Source of the DNA: an uncultured Phycisphaerales bacterium
Lineage (GTDB): Bacteria > Planctomycetota > Phycisphaerae > WQYP01
Assembly (NCBI GenBank): GCA_903845195.1
Contig: CAIMWO010000079.1
Location: 62,001 to 126,000 of the forward strand
DNA: 64,000 nt
Reading direction: 5' to 3'
Position 1 is the first letter of the stretch. Each line of letters starts with the position of its first letter. The position numbers were made by a program, and so were the translations under genes. Below, piece after piece: positions 36,168 to 45,331 of the stretch. The notes beneath the pieces are model-generated. The model saw only the letters and a program-made list of their open reading frames with translations. It was not told the origin of the DNA and ran no database searches.

Positions 36168-36476
36168 TTGGAACGACGATTGCTATCCCTAAAGCGGTAC
36201 CTAGGGTGCCACACTTGGGAAGTGGAGAGAGATGTGGAGTGCGTGCCGGCATTTCTGATCAAATAGGAATGCCGGCACGATACTTTCGCGGAACGGTAAC
36301 ACCGGACGACAGTGGGGCGGCCACCCCCTTCAAAAAGGCGCGGCCCGTCCGGTTGTTCCCGCCTCCGAAATCTGAAAGGTAACGCTCCGGAGGGAGCGAG
36401 AGCACATGTGGGGCCGTAGGGACGGAAGGATCAAGAGCAGGCAGGCAGCGGCAACACCGCTGCTTGCTGCGTTTTT
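36168..36476 (+). ncRNA. Candidate structured non-coding RNA with terminator
   Basis: This part of the 530-base gene-free gap (35976-36506) has no good reading frame but strong pairing. Hairpins visible: GTGCCGGCATT/AATGCCGGCAC (36243-36277); a nested stem combining GGAAC/GTTCC and ACCGGACG/CGTCCGGT (about 36290-36358) enclosing a GC-rich inner hairpin; GCTCC/GGAGC (36383-36397) with a GCGAGAGC tetraloop motif beside it; and a terminator hairpin at 36441-36467. I do not recognise RNase P, tmRNA, 6S, SRP or a known riboswitch in it. Strand is set by the terminator. Confidence 0.5.
36441..36476 (+). terminator. Intrinsic terminator
   Basis: The stem GCAGGCAGCGG/CCGCTGCTTGC has one G-U pair and a CAACA loop, and a five-T run follows at 36472-36476. 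It ends the candidate ncRNA and precedes a convergent gene. Confidence 0.85.
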
Positions 36477-36506
36477 GCCCGTCATTTGCTTCCTGAATCC
36501 AACCTT

Positions 36507-37361
36507 TTAGAGATCGCCCCCACCACCGCCCTGCCCTTTGCCATCGTCGGCGTCGTAGGCCCCGGCCTGTTCGGTGGCCTTGAGGTCGACGCGCTCGATC
36601 GATAGCGCCAAGCCGGAAACCTCATCCACATTGGCCAGGATTCCCCGTATCCACGGATCGCCCGTAGCCACTTCAAAAAAGTGCGGCAGCCCCGTCGTCA
36701 GAAATTTGAGTACGCGATCCTTACGCCGCCCCAGAATCGAATCGTAAGGCCCGCACATCCCCAGATCGGAGACGAACGCGGTCCCCTGCGGCAGCACCCG
36801 CTGATCTGCCGTCGGCGTGTGCGTGTGCGTACCTACGCATACCGACACGCGCCCATCGATATGCCAGCCCATCGCAATCTTCTCGCTGCTGACTTCCGCA
36901 TGGAAATCCAGCACCTTGACCTTCACGTCCTTCGGCACTTCGGCGAGCAACTGATCGACGGCCCGCCAGGGATCGTCCATCTGCGGGTTCATGTGTAAAC
37001 GCCCCATCACATTGAGCACGGCAACCTTCACACCGGAGCGCGAAGTCACGATGGCCATGCCCTTGCCTGGGGCACCGACCGGGAAGTTGACCGGCCGCAC
37101 AAGACGCTCGGACTGCTCGAAGATCCCGATCACCTCGCGCTTGCGGAAGCTATGGTCGCCCAGCGTGCAGCAGTCGACACCGGTACGCATAATCTTTTCG
37201 AAAATCGGCGGCGTAAGGCCTGACCCTCCCGCACAATTCTCGGCATTGGCCACGACCAGATCGACGTTTCGTTCTTTGATGACTTTGGGCAGCAATTCAG
37301 CCACGGCCAAACGACCGGGCTTCCCGACGATGTCGCCGAGACACAGAATATTGATGGGCAT
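36507..37361 (-). CDS. YmdB-family metallophosphoesterase
   Basis: A 284-residue protein of the YmdB family (TIGR00282-type), dinuclear-metal 2',3'-cyclic nucleotide phosphodiesterases. Conserved motifs are all present: CLGDIVGKPGR, VVANAENCAGGSGL, TLGDHSFRKRE, LNVMGRLHM, VLDFHAEVSSEKIAMGWH and VGTHTHTPTADQRVLPQGT. In family members Asp, Glu, Asn and His residues in these motifs bind the metals. The C-terminus has an extra Gly-rich tail (GKGQGGGGGDL). It is convergent with the ncRNA terminator and apparently monocistronic. Confidence 0.93.
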   Translation of the reverse strand: MPINILCLGDIVGKPGRLAVAELLPKVIKERNVDLVVANAENCAGGSGLTPPIFEKIMRTGVDCCTLGDHSFRKREVIGIFEQSERLVRPVNFPVGAPGKGMAIVTSRSGVKVAVLNVMGRLHMNPQMDDPWRAVDQLLAEVPKDVKVKVLDFHAEVSSEKIAMGWHIDGRVSVCVGTHTHTPTADQRVLPQGTAFVSDLGMCGPYDSILGRRKDRVLKFLTTGLPHFFEVATGDPWIRGILANVDEVSGLALSIERVDLKATEQAGAYDADDGKGQGGGGGDL

Positions 37362-37406
37362 GCAATCTCGTTTCTAGGCCCGTGAAATGGGCATCAGCAA
37401 GTGTAC

Positions 37407-37433
37407 CGCGGTCAGTGGCCAGTGGCCAGTTGA
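37407..37433. repeat. CAGTGGC-word tandem repeat
   Basis: Three imperfect copies of GTCAGTGGCCA lie in the 160-base spacer upstream of the YmdB gene. Related words occur at 40269-40315 and 41359-41376. Confidence 0.7.
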
Positions 37434-37523
37434 GGCCCATAATTTCTACGCGGATACAACTATCGTCCGCATGGCCCAACACCCTCACAAGTAGCGCTCA
37501 ATTCCGGCCGACGATTCATAAGC

Positions 37524-37871
37524 ATGACCGGTATTCCCAACATTCTCACCAGCGCCCAGACTGTCCTGCAGGATGGTTTCGATCGTCTGAACAAGGCGGC
37601 GGGCCAGATCGTCGGCGGAGCGATACAAAACACGCAAGCGCCTGCGGATGGAACGGGATCGCCTGCCGGAACCGGCGACATCGCCAATCTGCGACCCCAG
37701 CTTTCTGATACGCCGATGGGCTCCGATCCCATCGCCAGCGGCCTGGTCGAATCGATTCGCGCCCAGGTCGAAATCAGCGCCGGTGCGGCCCTCGTTCATG
37801 CCTATAGCCGCTCGATGGACGACCTCTTCAACATGCTCAATCCCGAACGCCGCTGCGGCAATCACGACTGA
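37524..37871 (+). CDS. Small protein resembling a flagellar rod/hook C-terminal segment
   Basis: A 115-residue soluble protein. The last 45 residues (DPIASGLVESIRAQVEISAG and then AYSRSMDDLFNML) resemble the C-terminal helix of flagellar rod and hook proteins such as FlgC, which ends ...V.lI.AQ.afeAN..v....DeMl..l...; the N-terminal half lacks the matching rod helix. No other flagellar gene is in the window. The function is not known. Confidence 0.45.
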   Translation: MTGIPNILTSAQTVLQDGFDRLNKAAGQIVGGAIQNTQAPADGTGSPAGTGDIANLRPQLSDTPMGSDPIASGLVESIRAQVEISAGAALVHAYSRSMDDLFNMLNPERRCGNHD

Positions 37872-37910
37872 GCCCCCCCTACCGCCCCTGCCCCTGCCTC
37901 CCCATCAAAC

Positions 37911-39206
37911 TCACGGACCAACGCGCTGGCCGGCGATGAAAACGTGTTCAATTTGCTGTGGCGTCATCGTGTAGAGCAGTGCCGATATCTGCTGTTCTGG
38001 CGGGAGCTCCGCGATCCATTTTTCCGGGCGCACGACGAGGCAATCCGCCTGATAGCCCGGGGCGATCTTCCCGACCTTTTCACCGAGGCCGACTGCGGCG
38101 GCGCCACCGGCAGTGAGCATCCACCACGCCTCGCTGGGCGTCAGCACCGCGCCGGCACGGTGCGGCAGCGAATGCACCTTGATCGCCTTGGCCGTCTGCA
38201 GCGCCTCCACCGCAACCCGCGGCATGAAGGGGTCAAAGCCACCGGCAATGCTGGAGCCCAGCGCCGTGCGAATGCCGGCCCGGCGATGGGAGGCATAATC
38301 CACCAGCCCGCTCTGACGGAAAAGATTGCCCGTCGGGCAGTAAACCAACGATGTGCCGCTCTCGGTGACTTCATTGTGCTGGTAGTGATCCAGGAAGACG
38401 CCATGCACGAGGATCGTGCGGCGTCCGAGCATGCCGACATCGGCGAAGAGTTCGAGTTCATCAATATGATCGGGAAAGCGCTGGCGAACCTCATCGAGTT
38501 CATCCGACGTATCCGCGACATGCGTCTGCAGGGTGCACTTGAGCATATCAGCTAGCGCCGCGGCCCCGCGCATGAGTTTTTCAGAACACCGAACACTGCT
38601 GCGCGGACTAAACGCGTATTGCAGACGCCCGTTCTCCTTACCATGCCATTTTGCAGCCAGCGCCCGCGCCTCATCGAGCGCTGCATCGGCATGCTGGGAA
38701 AGGCCCGGCGACATGCCGGTATCGTTGAGCGTCAGGCCGTAGATGGCGCGGAGGCCTTTCTTGGCAAAGACGTTGAAACTGGCATCCACTTCCTGCGGAA
38801 ACGGGGTGCCAAAAGCGACCACTGTGGTGGTGCCGTTGGCGATGACGCCGGCGGTGAATTCCTCCGCCTGCTTTGTGGCGGCTTTGGGATCGGCCAGGCG
38901 TTGCTCGGCGGGGGCGCCGATCTTGTCATGCCACTCACGGATGGAAAGCCCGTCAATGCCGCGACATTGCCATTGCGGCAGGTGCAGGTGTGCATCGACA
39001 AAGCCGGGGATAATCCAGCATTGTGAATCTCCGGCCGCGTCAGATGAAGCTTTGGCGGTGACAATTTGCGATATACAGCCGTCGTCGCCAATTTGGACAG
39101 CACTGTCCTTAATCACATGACACTGCGTCTGAGAGACCGGCTGAAGAAGCGTTCCAACAAGCGTTTTCACGATTTTTGCTCCTCGTTGAGACTGGGCCAG
39201 CGGCAT
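37911..39206 (-). CDS. Guanine-deaminase-like amidohydrolase with altered metal ligands
   Basis: A 431-residue amidohydrolase. N-terminal strands (GTLLQPVSQTQCHVIKDSAV) lead into a TIM barrel with the HLH metal motif (FVDAHLHLPQW, residues 73 and 75), LQTHVADTSDE, TILVHGVFLD and YCPTGNLF. These match guanine or cytosine deaminases, which convert guanine to xanthine with one zinc. However the catalytic Glu of THxxE is Asp (THVAD), the VAHCPTSN His is Tyr, and the metal-binding Asp of LGTDVGGG is Ser (ALGSSIAGG). Activity may be changed or lost. The start at 39206 is a best guess; a longer in-frame start exists at 39290. Confidence 0.75.
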   Translation of the reverse strand: MPLAQSQRGAKIVKTLVGTLLQPVSQTQCHVIKDSAVQIGDDGCISQIVTAKASSDAAGDSQCWIIPGFVDAHLHLPQWQCRGIDGLSIREWHDKIGAPAEQRLADPKAATKQAEEFTAGVIANGTTTVVAFGTPFPQEVDASFNVFAKKGLRAIYGLTLNDTGMSPGLSQHADAALDEARALAAKWHGKENGRLQYAFSPRSSVRCSEKLMRGAAALADMLKCTLQTHVADTSDELDEVRQRFPDHIDELELFADVGMLGRRTILVHGVFLDHYQHNEVTESGTSLVYCPTGNLFRQSGLVDYASHRRAGIRTALGSSIAGGFDPFMPRVAVEALQTAKAIKVHSLPHRAGAVLTPSEAWWMLTAGGAAAVGLGEKVGKIAPGYQADCLVVRPEKWIAELPPEQQISALLYTMTPQQIEHVFIAGQRVGP

Positions 39207-39330
39207 TCTAGTAGCGTTGTTCTGGATAAACAAGACTATTTCATCCGTTATTGCTTGACACTGGTGGTACTGGCCATTAAAAGTGCCCACAACTCGTACC
39301 GCGTTGCCTCGCGATTTGACGGCGGAATCA

Positions 39331-40260
39331 ATGGAGAACGATGCCGTGGGCTATGACACGATCGTATGCGTTAAGCAGGTTCCCGACACGGGCAACATCA
39401 CCGGCGAAGCGATGAAAGCCGACGGCACGGTGAACCGCGCGGCACTACCGGCCATCTTTAATCCCGAAGACCTCCACGCACTGGAAGCAGCGCTGGAGCT
39501 TCGTGAGCGTTTCGGCGGAACGGTCACGGTTCTGACGATGGGGCCAATGGGCGCCTGCGAAGTGCTTCGCGATTGTTTGTACCGCGGGGCCGACCGCGCG
39601 GTGCTGGTAAGCGATCGCCGGGCTGCGGCCAGTGATACCCTGGCCACCAGTTACATCCTGTCTCAAGCCGTAAAGAAGATCGGGCGTTACGACGTGGTTT
39701 TCTGCGGTCGCCAGGCGATTGACGGGGACACAGCCCAGGTCGGGCCGCAGATGGCGGAAAAACTGGGCATACCGCAAATCACCTACTTCGAAAAGTTGAT
39801 CGATATCGCCGGGCAGACCATCCGCATCCGCCGCAACGTCGGCAACGGCTGGGAGATCCTCGAAGGCAAGCTACCGATCCTCGCAACGGTGATCGACACG
39901 GCCAACGAGCCGCGGGCGCCGGCGGCGAAGCGCGCGATGCGTTTCAAGCGGGCACGCTGCCGCGGTGAAATCATTGCGGATGTCGCCAAGGACTTGCCGC
40001 AGGCCGATGCCCCGGCGAAACAGGCCGAAGCGGATAAACGCGCGGAAGCCGCACGAAAGGACGGCGTGGCGATCGAGCAATGGGACCTCGATGACCTCAA
40101 GGCGGACCTGAAATGGTGCGGCGTGTCGGGATCGCCGACCAAAGTGCACCGCGTGCAATCCATCGTGCTGACCAAAGAAGGATTTACGTCCATTGCGCCG
40201 ACGGAAGAAGGCGTATCGAAAATGATCCACGAATTGATCGTGGATCGGACACTGGGATAA
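39331..40260 (+). CDS. etfB: Electron transfer flavoprotein beta subunit
   Basis: A 309-residue EtfB. The motifs CVKQVPDT near the start, NPEDLHALEAALELRE, VLTMGPMGACEVLRDCLYRG and VFCGRQAIDGDTAQVGPQMA are those of the family, including the AMP-binding loop. Residues 195-260 carry a Lys/Glu/Ala-rich extension before a strand-rich end (KVHRVQSIVLTKE). With EtfA it passes electrons from acyl-CoA dehydrogenases to the quinone pool. It heads an etfB-etfA-acd operon, and the start at 39331 follows a GGCGG. Confidence 0.94.
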   Translation: MENDAVGYDTIVCVKQVPDTGNITGEAMKADGTVNRAALPAIFNPEDLHALEAALELRERFGGTVTVLTMGPMGACEVLRDCLYRGADRAVLVSDRRAAASDTLATSYILSQAVKKIGRYDVVFCGRQAIDGDTAQVGPQMAEKLGIPQITYFEKLIDIAGQTIRIRRNVGNGWEILEGKLPILATVIDTANEPRAPAAKRAMRFKRARCRGEIIADVAKDLPQADAPAKQAEADKRAEAARKDGVAIEQWDLDDLKADLKWCGVSGSPTKVHRVQSIVLTKEGFTSIAPTEEGVSKMIHELIVDRTLG

Positions 40261-40268
40261 GCAGTGTT

Positions 40269-40315
40269 CAGTCCGCTGGCCACTGACCACGAATTGCTGA
40301 CCACAGGCCACTAAC
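40269..40315. repeat. GACCAC/GGCCACT-word repeat between etfB and etfA
   Basis: Five related 6-9-base words (CTGGCCACTGACCACG, CTGACCACAGGCCACTAAC) fill most of the 68-base etfB-etfA spacer. A shorter array CTGACCACTAACCACG is at 41359-41374 between etfA and the dehydrogenase gene. Confidence 0.75.
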
Positions 40316-40328
40316 AACGGATCACACA

Positions 40329-41357
40329 ATGATCGAACCGAATCCCAAAGGTGAAGTCTGGATCTTTGCCGAGCAGGAAGACGAGCGCCTGAGCGAAACG
40401 GTGCTCGAACTCTGCGGCAAGGCACGCGAGCTGGCGGACAAGCTGGGCGTGAAAGTCGGCGCGGTTCTGGCCGGCTGGAACGTGCGCGAGCTTTCCTACC
40501 TGTTGATCGCGCACGGCGTGGACAACGTATATTACGTGCACGACACGCGGCTGGAATACTATCGCACGCAGCCCTACGCTCGCACGGTATGCGAGCTGAT
40601 CGAGCGGCATCATCCGCAGATCGTGCTCTTCGGCGCCACGGCGCTGGGACGCGATCTGGCACCGCGCATCGCCTCGGAAATGAGGGCAGGCCTCACTGCC
40701 GACTGCACAGACCTGCAAATCGGCAGCTACACCGACGCGAAAACCAAGACCGATTATCACAACCTGCTGCACCAGATCCGGCCGGCCTTCGGCGGCAACA
40801 TCATCGCCACGATCATCAACTATGATCGCTGGCCCCAGATGGCTACGGTGCGCGAAGGCGTGATGCGACTGGAAGAAGGCAATCCGCAGCGCTCGGGAAA
40901 AATCATCGAAGAGAAAATCGAATTCAGTGACTTCGACATGGCGATCAAGCTGATCGAACGCCACCGCGAGAAGAAGAAAGTTAATCTGAAGGCAGCCCGC
41001 ATGATCGTCGCCGGCGGCGGCGGCGTGGGCTCCAAGGCCAACTTCAAATTGATTCACGAACTGGCCGGAGTGCTCGGGGCGGCCGTCGGCGCCAGCCGCG
41101 CGGCGATCGACTCCGGCTTCATCGGCAAAGAACACCAGATCGGCCAGACCGGCACGACCGTGCGGCCGGCACTGTACATCGCCTGCGGCATCAGCGGCGC
41201 GGTGCAACATCGCGCAGGCATGGAAGAATCCGCGAAAATCATCGCCATCAACTGGGATAAGGAAGCACCGATCTTCGGCGTGGCACATTACGGCATCGTC
41301 GGCGACCTGGCCAAAGTCATCCCGATGATGATCAAAGCAATACGGGCAAGAGGATAG
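40329..41357 (+). CDS. etfA: Electron transfer flavoprotein alpha subunit
   Basis: A 342-residue EtfA. The N-terminal half is the alpha/beta adenine-nucleotide-like domain (VWIFAEQEDERLSETVLELC). The C-terminal FAD domain has ARMIVAGGGGVGSKANFK, GAAVGASRAAIDSGFI, IGQTGTTVRPALYIACGISG and AINWDKEAPIFGVAHYGIVGD, which bind FAD. It forms the heterodimer with EtfB encoded just upstream and precedes an acyl-CoA dehydrogenase gene. Confidence 0.96.
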   Translation: MIEPNPKGEVWIFAEQEDERLSETVLELCGKARELADKLGVKVGAVLAGWNVRELSYLLIAHGVDNVYYVHDTRLEYYRTQPYARTVCELIERHHPQIVLFGATALGRDLAPRIASEMRAGLTADCTDLQIGSYTDAKTKTDYHNLLHQIRPAFGGNIIATIINYDRWPQMATVREGVMRLEEGNPQRSGKIIEEKIEFSDFDMAIKLIERHREKKKVNLKAARMIVAGGGGVGSKANFKLIHELAGVLGAAVGASRAAIDSGFIGKEHQIGQTGTTVRPALYIACGISGAVQHRAGMEESAKIIAINWDKEAPIFGVAHYGIVGDLAKVIPMMIKAIRARG

Positions 41358-41383
41358 CTGACCACTAACCACGGACTTTAATC

Positions 41384-43138
41384 ATGGCGAATTTCTTTAC
41401 AGACAATGATGACATCCTGTTTTTATTCGATCACTTGAATTTGCCGGAGATCGCGGCGATTCAGGAAGACGACTTCGTCCATGCGCACGAGGGGCTCGGC
41501 AATGAGTACGCCCCGCGAAACGCCGCCGATGCCGTCGATAATTACCGGCGAATCCTCAGCATCGTCGGCGAGATCGGGGCCAACAACATTGCCCCGCGCG
41601 CCGAGCAGATCGATCACGAAGGAAACACACACAACAATGAAGATGGCACGGTGACACTGCATCCGCTGGTGCAGCAGAATATCAAGGATCTGAGCCGGGC
41701 CGATTTGATGGGATTCACGCTGCCACGGAAGTACGGCGGGTTGAACTGCCCGAACCTGATTTACACGATCGCCAACGAAATCGTCAGCCGGGCCGATGCG
41801 TCATTGATGAACATCTTCGGTCTGCAGGGAATTGCCGAGACGATTCATGCCTTTGCTGACGACAAAATAAAAGACGAATACCTGCCGCGGTTTGCTCGCG
41901 GTGAGGTGACCGGGGCGATGGTGCTGACCGAGCCTGACGCCGGTTCAGACCTACAGGCCGTCAGCCTTCGCGCATTTCAGGATGAAGATGGTAATTGGCG
42001 GCTCAACGGCGTGAAGCGTTTCATCACCAACGGCTGCGGAGAAATTCTGCTGACGCTGGCGCGCTCTGAGCCGGAAGTGAAGGATGGCCGCGGCCTCTCG
42101 CTCTTCCTCAACGAACGCTCCTCGCGCATTCGCGTCCGCCACCTGGAAGAAAAGTTGGGCATCCACGGCTCTCCGACGTGCGAACTGGTATTTGACGATG
42201 CCCCCGGCAAACTGATCGGCGAACGGCAACTCGGCCTCATCCGCTATGTCTTCTCGCTGATGAACGGCGCTCGCGTCGGCATCGCGGCACAATCGCTGGG
42301 CATTGGCGAGGCCGCATTCCGCGTTGCCCGCCGCTACGCCTATGCGCGCAAACAGTTCGGCGTGTCGATCGAACAATTGCCCGCGGTGGCCGAGATGGTC
42401 ACGGACATGAAGATTCATCTCGAGGCCGCCCGCTCGCTCACCTACGCCACCAGCCGCGTGTGTGATCTGGAGTACAACAATCTTCGCGTGATCGAAACGA
42501 AACCCACCACGGATGCTGCGGAGGCCAAGCGCCGCAAGGAACTGGCCCGCTCGCTCAAACGGCTCAACGGCATGCTCACGCCAATGAGCAAGTACTACGC
42601 CTCCGAAATGTGCGTGAAAGTCGCCTCGGACGCCATCCAGGTCCTCGGCGGCTCCGGGTACATGAAAGATTACCCCGTCGAACGCCACCTGCGCGACGCC
42701 CGCATCACCACCATCTACGAAGGCACCAGCCAGTTGCAGGTGGTCGCGGCGGTCCGCGGCGTCTGCTCGGGCACGTTCCAGAAATATGCCGAAGAATTTG
42801 AACAGACGGTTTACACCGATGCCCTTCTGGCGGAGCTGGCCAAGAAACTCGTGGAAGGCCGGGAATTGATCACCAAGGCCATCGCGTACACCAAGGAACG
42901 CGGCGGATCGTACATGGACCTGTACGGCCGCAAGCTCGTCGACAGCGCCATTGCGGTCATCGTCGGGCACCTGTTCATCAGCCAGGGCGCAAAATCCGAA
43001 CGCAAGAAAGCGGTTGCGAAGCGTTTCATCGACACGCAGCTTCCCACCATTCGCCGCGATGTGGAGCTGATTTGCTCCGGCGATGTCTCGGCAATGGAGC
43101 AGTATGCGGTACTCGCCGGACCTCTGCCTTCGGCATAA
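41384..43138 (+). CDS. Acyl-CoA dehydrogenase family protein
   Basis: A 584-residue flavoenzyme, longer than the roughly 380-residue short-chain enzymes. The family motifs AMVLTEPDAGSDLQAV (FAD and substrate), NGVKRFITNGCGE, GARVGIAAQSLGIGEAAF, RKQFGVSIEQLPAVAEMV, GGSGYMKDYPVERHLRDARI and IYEGTSQLQ are all clear. About 170 extra C-terminal residues (after VVAAVRGVCSGTF) form a helical domain as in larger ACADs. It is the terminal gene of the etfB-etfA operon and most likely reduces that ETF during fatty or branched-chain acyl-CoA oxidation. The substrate is not evident. Confidence 0.95.
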   Translation: MANFFTDNDDILFLFDHLNLPEIAAIQEDDFVHAHEGLGNEYAPRNAADAVDNYRRILSIVGEIGANNIAPRAEQIDHEGNTHNNEDGTVTLHPLVQQNIKDLSRADLMGFTLPRKYGGLNCPNLIYTIANEIVSRADASLMNIFGLQGIAETIHAFADDKIKDEYLPRFARGEVTGAMVLTEPDAGSDLQAVSLRAFQDEDGNWRLNGVKRFITNGCGEILLTLARSEPEVKDGRGLSLFLNERSSRIRVRHLEEKLGIHGSPTCELVFDDAPGKLIGERQLGLIRYVFSLMNGARVGIAAQSLGIGEAAFRVARRYAYARKQFGVSIEQLPAVAEMVTDMKIHLEAARSLTYATSRVCDLEYNNLRVIETKPTTDAAEAKRRKELARSLKRLNGMLTPMSKYYASEMCVKVASDAIQVLGGSGYMKDYPVERHLRDARITTIYEGTSQLQVVAAVRGVCSGTFQKYAEEFEQTVYTDALLAELAKKLVEGRELITKAIAYTKERGGSYMDLYGRKLVDSAIAVIVGHLFISQGAKSERKKAVAKRFIDTQLPTIRRDVELICSGDVSAMEQYAVLAGPLPSA

Positions 43139-43243
43139 CAGCACCCGTAACACGACCCCACAACCGATTCGATTCCCGATCGCTTGCACTTCTCTCATCC
43201 CACGGTACATTGATCGCCATCTATAGTCTTTTGGAGAACGATC

Positions 43244-44140
43244 ATGCAATACCGGAAATTCGGAACCACCGGCTGGACGGTCTCGGCCATCGGCTTCGGC
43301 GGCATGCCCTTGAGCATCAACACCTCACGCCCCAGTGAAGAAGACGCGATCAAAGTCATTCACGCCGCCTTCGATGCCGGCATCACCTTCTGGGACACCG
43401 CCGACTGCTACTGCCTCGATGCCGCCGACTTCGGCCATAACGAGCGCCTCTTCGGCAAAGCCCTGGCCCAGTTGCCCGCGGGCAAACGCGAAGGCGTCAC
43501 GCTGGTCACCAAGTGCGGCCTGACGCGACCCGAAGGCCGCTGGGAACGCGACGCCAGCCCCGCCTACATCCGCAATGCCGTGGAATCCTCGCTCAAGAAT
43601 CTGCGCCTGCCTGCCTTGCCCGTCGAACAGTACCACCGCATCGATTCGAACACGCCGATGGAAGACACCTACGGCGAACTGATGAAACTCCAGAAGCAGG
43701 GGAAAATCGTGCATATTGGCGCCAGCAACCACAGCGTCGCAGAAATGACTCGTGCCCTGGCCACCGGCGTGAAAATCGTCTCGCTCCAAAACCAATATTC
43801 ACGCTGCCACCGCAATCCGGAACTCGACGGCACTTTGGAATTCACCCGGCAAAAGGGAATCGCGTTCCTTCCCTGGAGCCCCATCGACGGCATGGGCGGC
43901 GCCAAGAATCTGGGCAGCAAACACGCGAACGTCGCCAAGATCGCCGCGGCTCACAATGTTTCGCCGCAGCGGGTCGCCCTCGCCTGGCTCCTTTCCACCG
44001 GCGCGCATGTCATTCCGATTCCCGGCTCGACGAAAATCGCTCACGTTCAGGATTGTGCTGCCGCCGCCGACTTGGCGCTCACGCCCGACGAACTGGCCCT
44101 GCTCGCCTCTGAAGCTCCGCAGCAAGGCCCGCCGCATTGA
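43244..44140 (+). CDS. Aldo/keto reductase family protein
   Basis: A 298-residue (beta/alpha)8 NADPH-dependent oxidoreductase. N-terminal MQYRKFGTTGWTVSAIGFGG, Asp and candidate Tyr in DTADCYCL, catalytic Lys in LVTKCG, His in EQYHRID, GKIVHIGASNHS and GSTKIAHVQDCAAAADLALT are typical. It reduces a carbonyl compound of unknown identity. The spacing YCLDAADFGHNE is slightly different from the common YG...SE motif. It is 105 bases downstream of the acyl-CoA dehydrogenase and may not be co-transcribed. Confidence 0.92.
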   Translation: MQYRKFGTTGWTVSAIGFGGMPLSINTSRPSEEDAIKVIHAAFDAGITFWDTADCYCLDAADFGHNERLFGKALAQLPAGKREGVTLVTKCGLTRPEGRWERDASPAYIRNAVESSLKNLRLPALPVEQYHRIDSNTPMEDTYGELMKLQKQGKIVHIGASNHSVAEMTRALATGVKIVSLQNQYSRCHRNPELDGTLEFTRQKGIAFLPWSPIDGMGGAKNLGSKHANVAKIAAAHNVSPQRVALAWLLSTGAHVIPIPGSTKIAHVQDCAAAADLALTPDELALLASEAPQQGPPH

Positions 44141-44279
44141 TGAGCATCGGGAAGCAGCAGGAATCTCCGGTCGAATTACCCGCGCGGTAATCCTCCGTTT
44201 CTTGATTCCTTCTTTGCGCCGCCCCACCGCGCGGATAATATACCCACCGACACGCGGGGATCTTCCAAAGGAGCGGACA

Positions 44280-45185
44280 ATGCGAAAGAACTGGCTGGGC
44301 CTCCTAGTGGGCATCGCAACGCTGATTTTTGCCGTCGGCCAGACCCGGCCCGACGAAGCCGCGTTCGATATCCAGATGACCCGGCGTGCCAAGGTCGGCG
44401 ATCACTATCTCTCATCGCGCACGATTGATGAATCGGAAAACACTTCCGTCGTCATGGGCGGAAAGAAAATGCCGCTGGAGGGGACCAAATTTTCAACCGT
44501 GCTGGCCGCTCATATCACCATCGAAACCGTGGACATCACGGGACAGGTCACCGGAATCTCAGCACAGATTGAATCGTTCGATCAGATTGCCGGAGACAAG
44601 CGCAAGGCTCTCCTCAAGAAGGGAGACGATCTGCGGATCGATTACACGGAACGCGGTCCGAGTTGCACCCTCAAGGATGGCGAACTCAGCGAGGAGGTCC
44701 GCGAGGCCCTGGCCAAATTCTATCCGCCGCGGCGCGACAACGAAGCCTCCGAAGATGACGTATTCGGCACCAAGGACAAACAAAAAATCGGCGCATCCTG
44801 GCCCGTGCATCCCGATCCCTTCGTCAAAGACGCCGAAGTCAACAGCATCAAGGTGGATCCCAAGGACGTTCAGGGAACCACCACCCTCAAGGAAAAGACC
44901 AACGTTCGCGGCATGCCGTGCCTGAAACTCGTGGGCGCCATCACGACCAAGGATTTCGCCTCCGCCGTGCCCGAGGGCATGACTCTCCACAGCTCCGAAC
45001 TTGTCATGCACACCGAGGGAAATTATCCCATCGACACGTCGAAGCCGGTCCTGGATTGGTCGGTGGATTTGACCATCAAGCTGGCCATGTCCGGCAAGCA
45101 GGGAAAGGATGCCAAGAAAGAGGTCGACTTCGACGTCACCAGCCAGCGCAAGGAAACCGGCTCCATCACGCTCGATAGCAAGTAG
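44280..45185 (+). CDS. Secreted protein of unknown function
   Basis: A 301-residue exported protein. Signal peptide MRKNWLGLLVGIATLIFAVG, then a strand-rich globular domain: RAKVGDHYLSSRTIDESE, AAHITIETVDITGQVTGIS, RRDNEASEDDVFGTKDKQKI, and DWSVDLTIKLAMSGKQGKDA. No known motif was seen. The ATG is preceded by GGAGCGGACA. Such proteins with many aligned beta strands are common in Planctomycetota periplasm. It lies alone between the aldo/keto reductase and lpxB, with about 160 bases before the next start. Confidence 0.75.
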   Translation: MRKNWLGLLVGIATLIFAVGQTRPDEAAFDIQMTRRAKVGDHYLSSRTIDESENTSVVMGGKKMPLEGTKFSTVLAAHITIETVDITGQVTGISAQIESFDQIAGDKRKALLKKGDDLRIDYTERGPSCTLKDGELSEEVREALAKFYPPRRDNEASEDDVFGTKDKQKIGASWPVHPDPFVKDAEVNSIKVDPKDVQGTTTLKEKTNVRGMPCLKLVGAITTKDFASAVPEGMTLHSSELVMHTEGNYPIDTSKPVLDWSVDLTIKLAMSGKQGKDAKKEVDFDVTSQRKETGSITLDSK

Positions 45186-45331
45186 GCCCGAAGCCGCAGC
45201 CGAAAGCGAAAGCTCGCCCGTCCATCAAGTCTCAAGATTCGAGCCCGCGCGGCCCAGCCTCGCGTTTTCCAGGAATATGGCGAATCGTGTATGCTTGATT
45301 CTCACCGTGAATCGTGAAATCCCGTCTCGGC

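Noticed and set aside
36168..36476. RNase P RNA, tmRNA, SRP or 6S RNA
   Set aside because: The characteristic GAGGAAAGTCC, tmRNA ends, GGTCAGG...GGAA and 6S architecture were not found.
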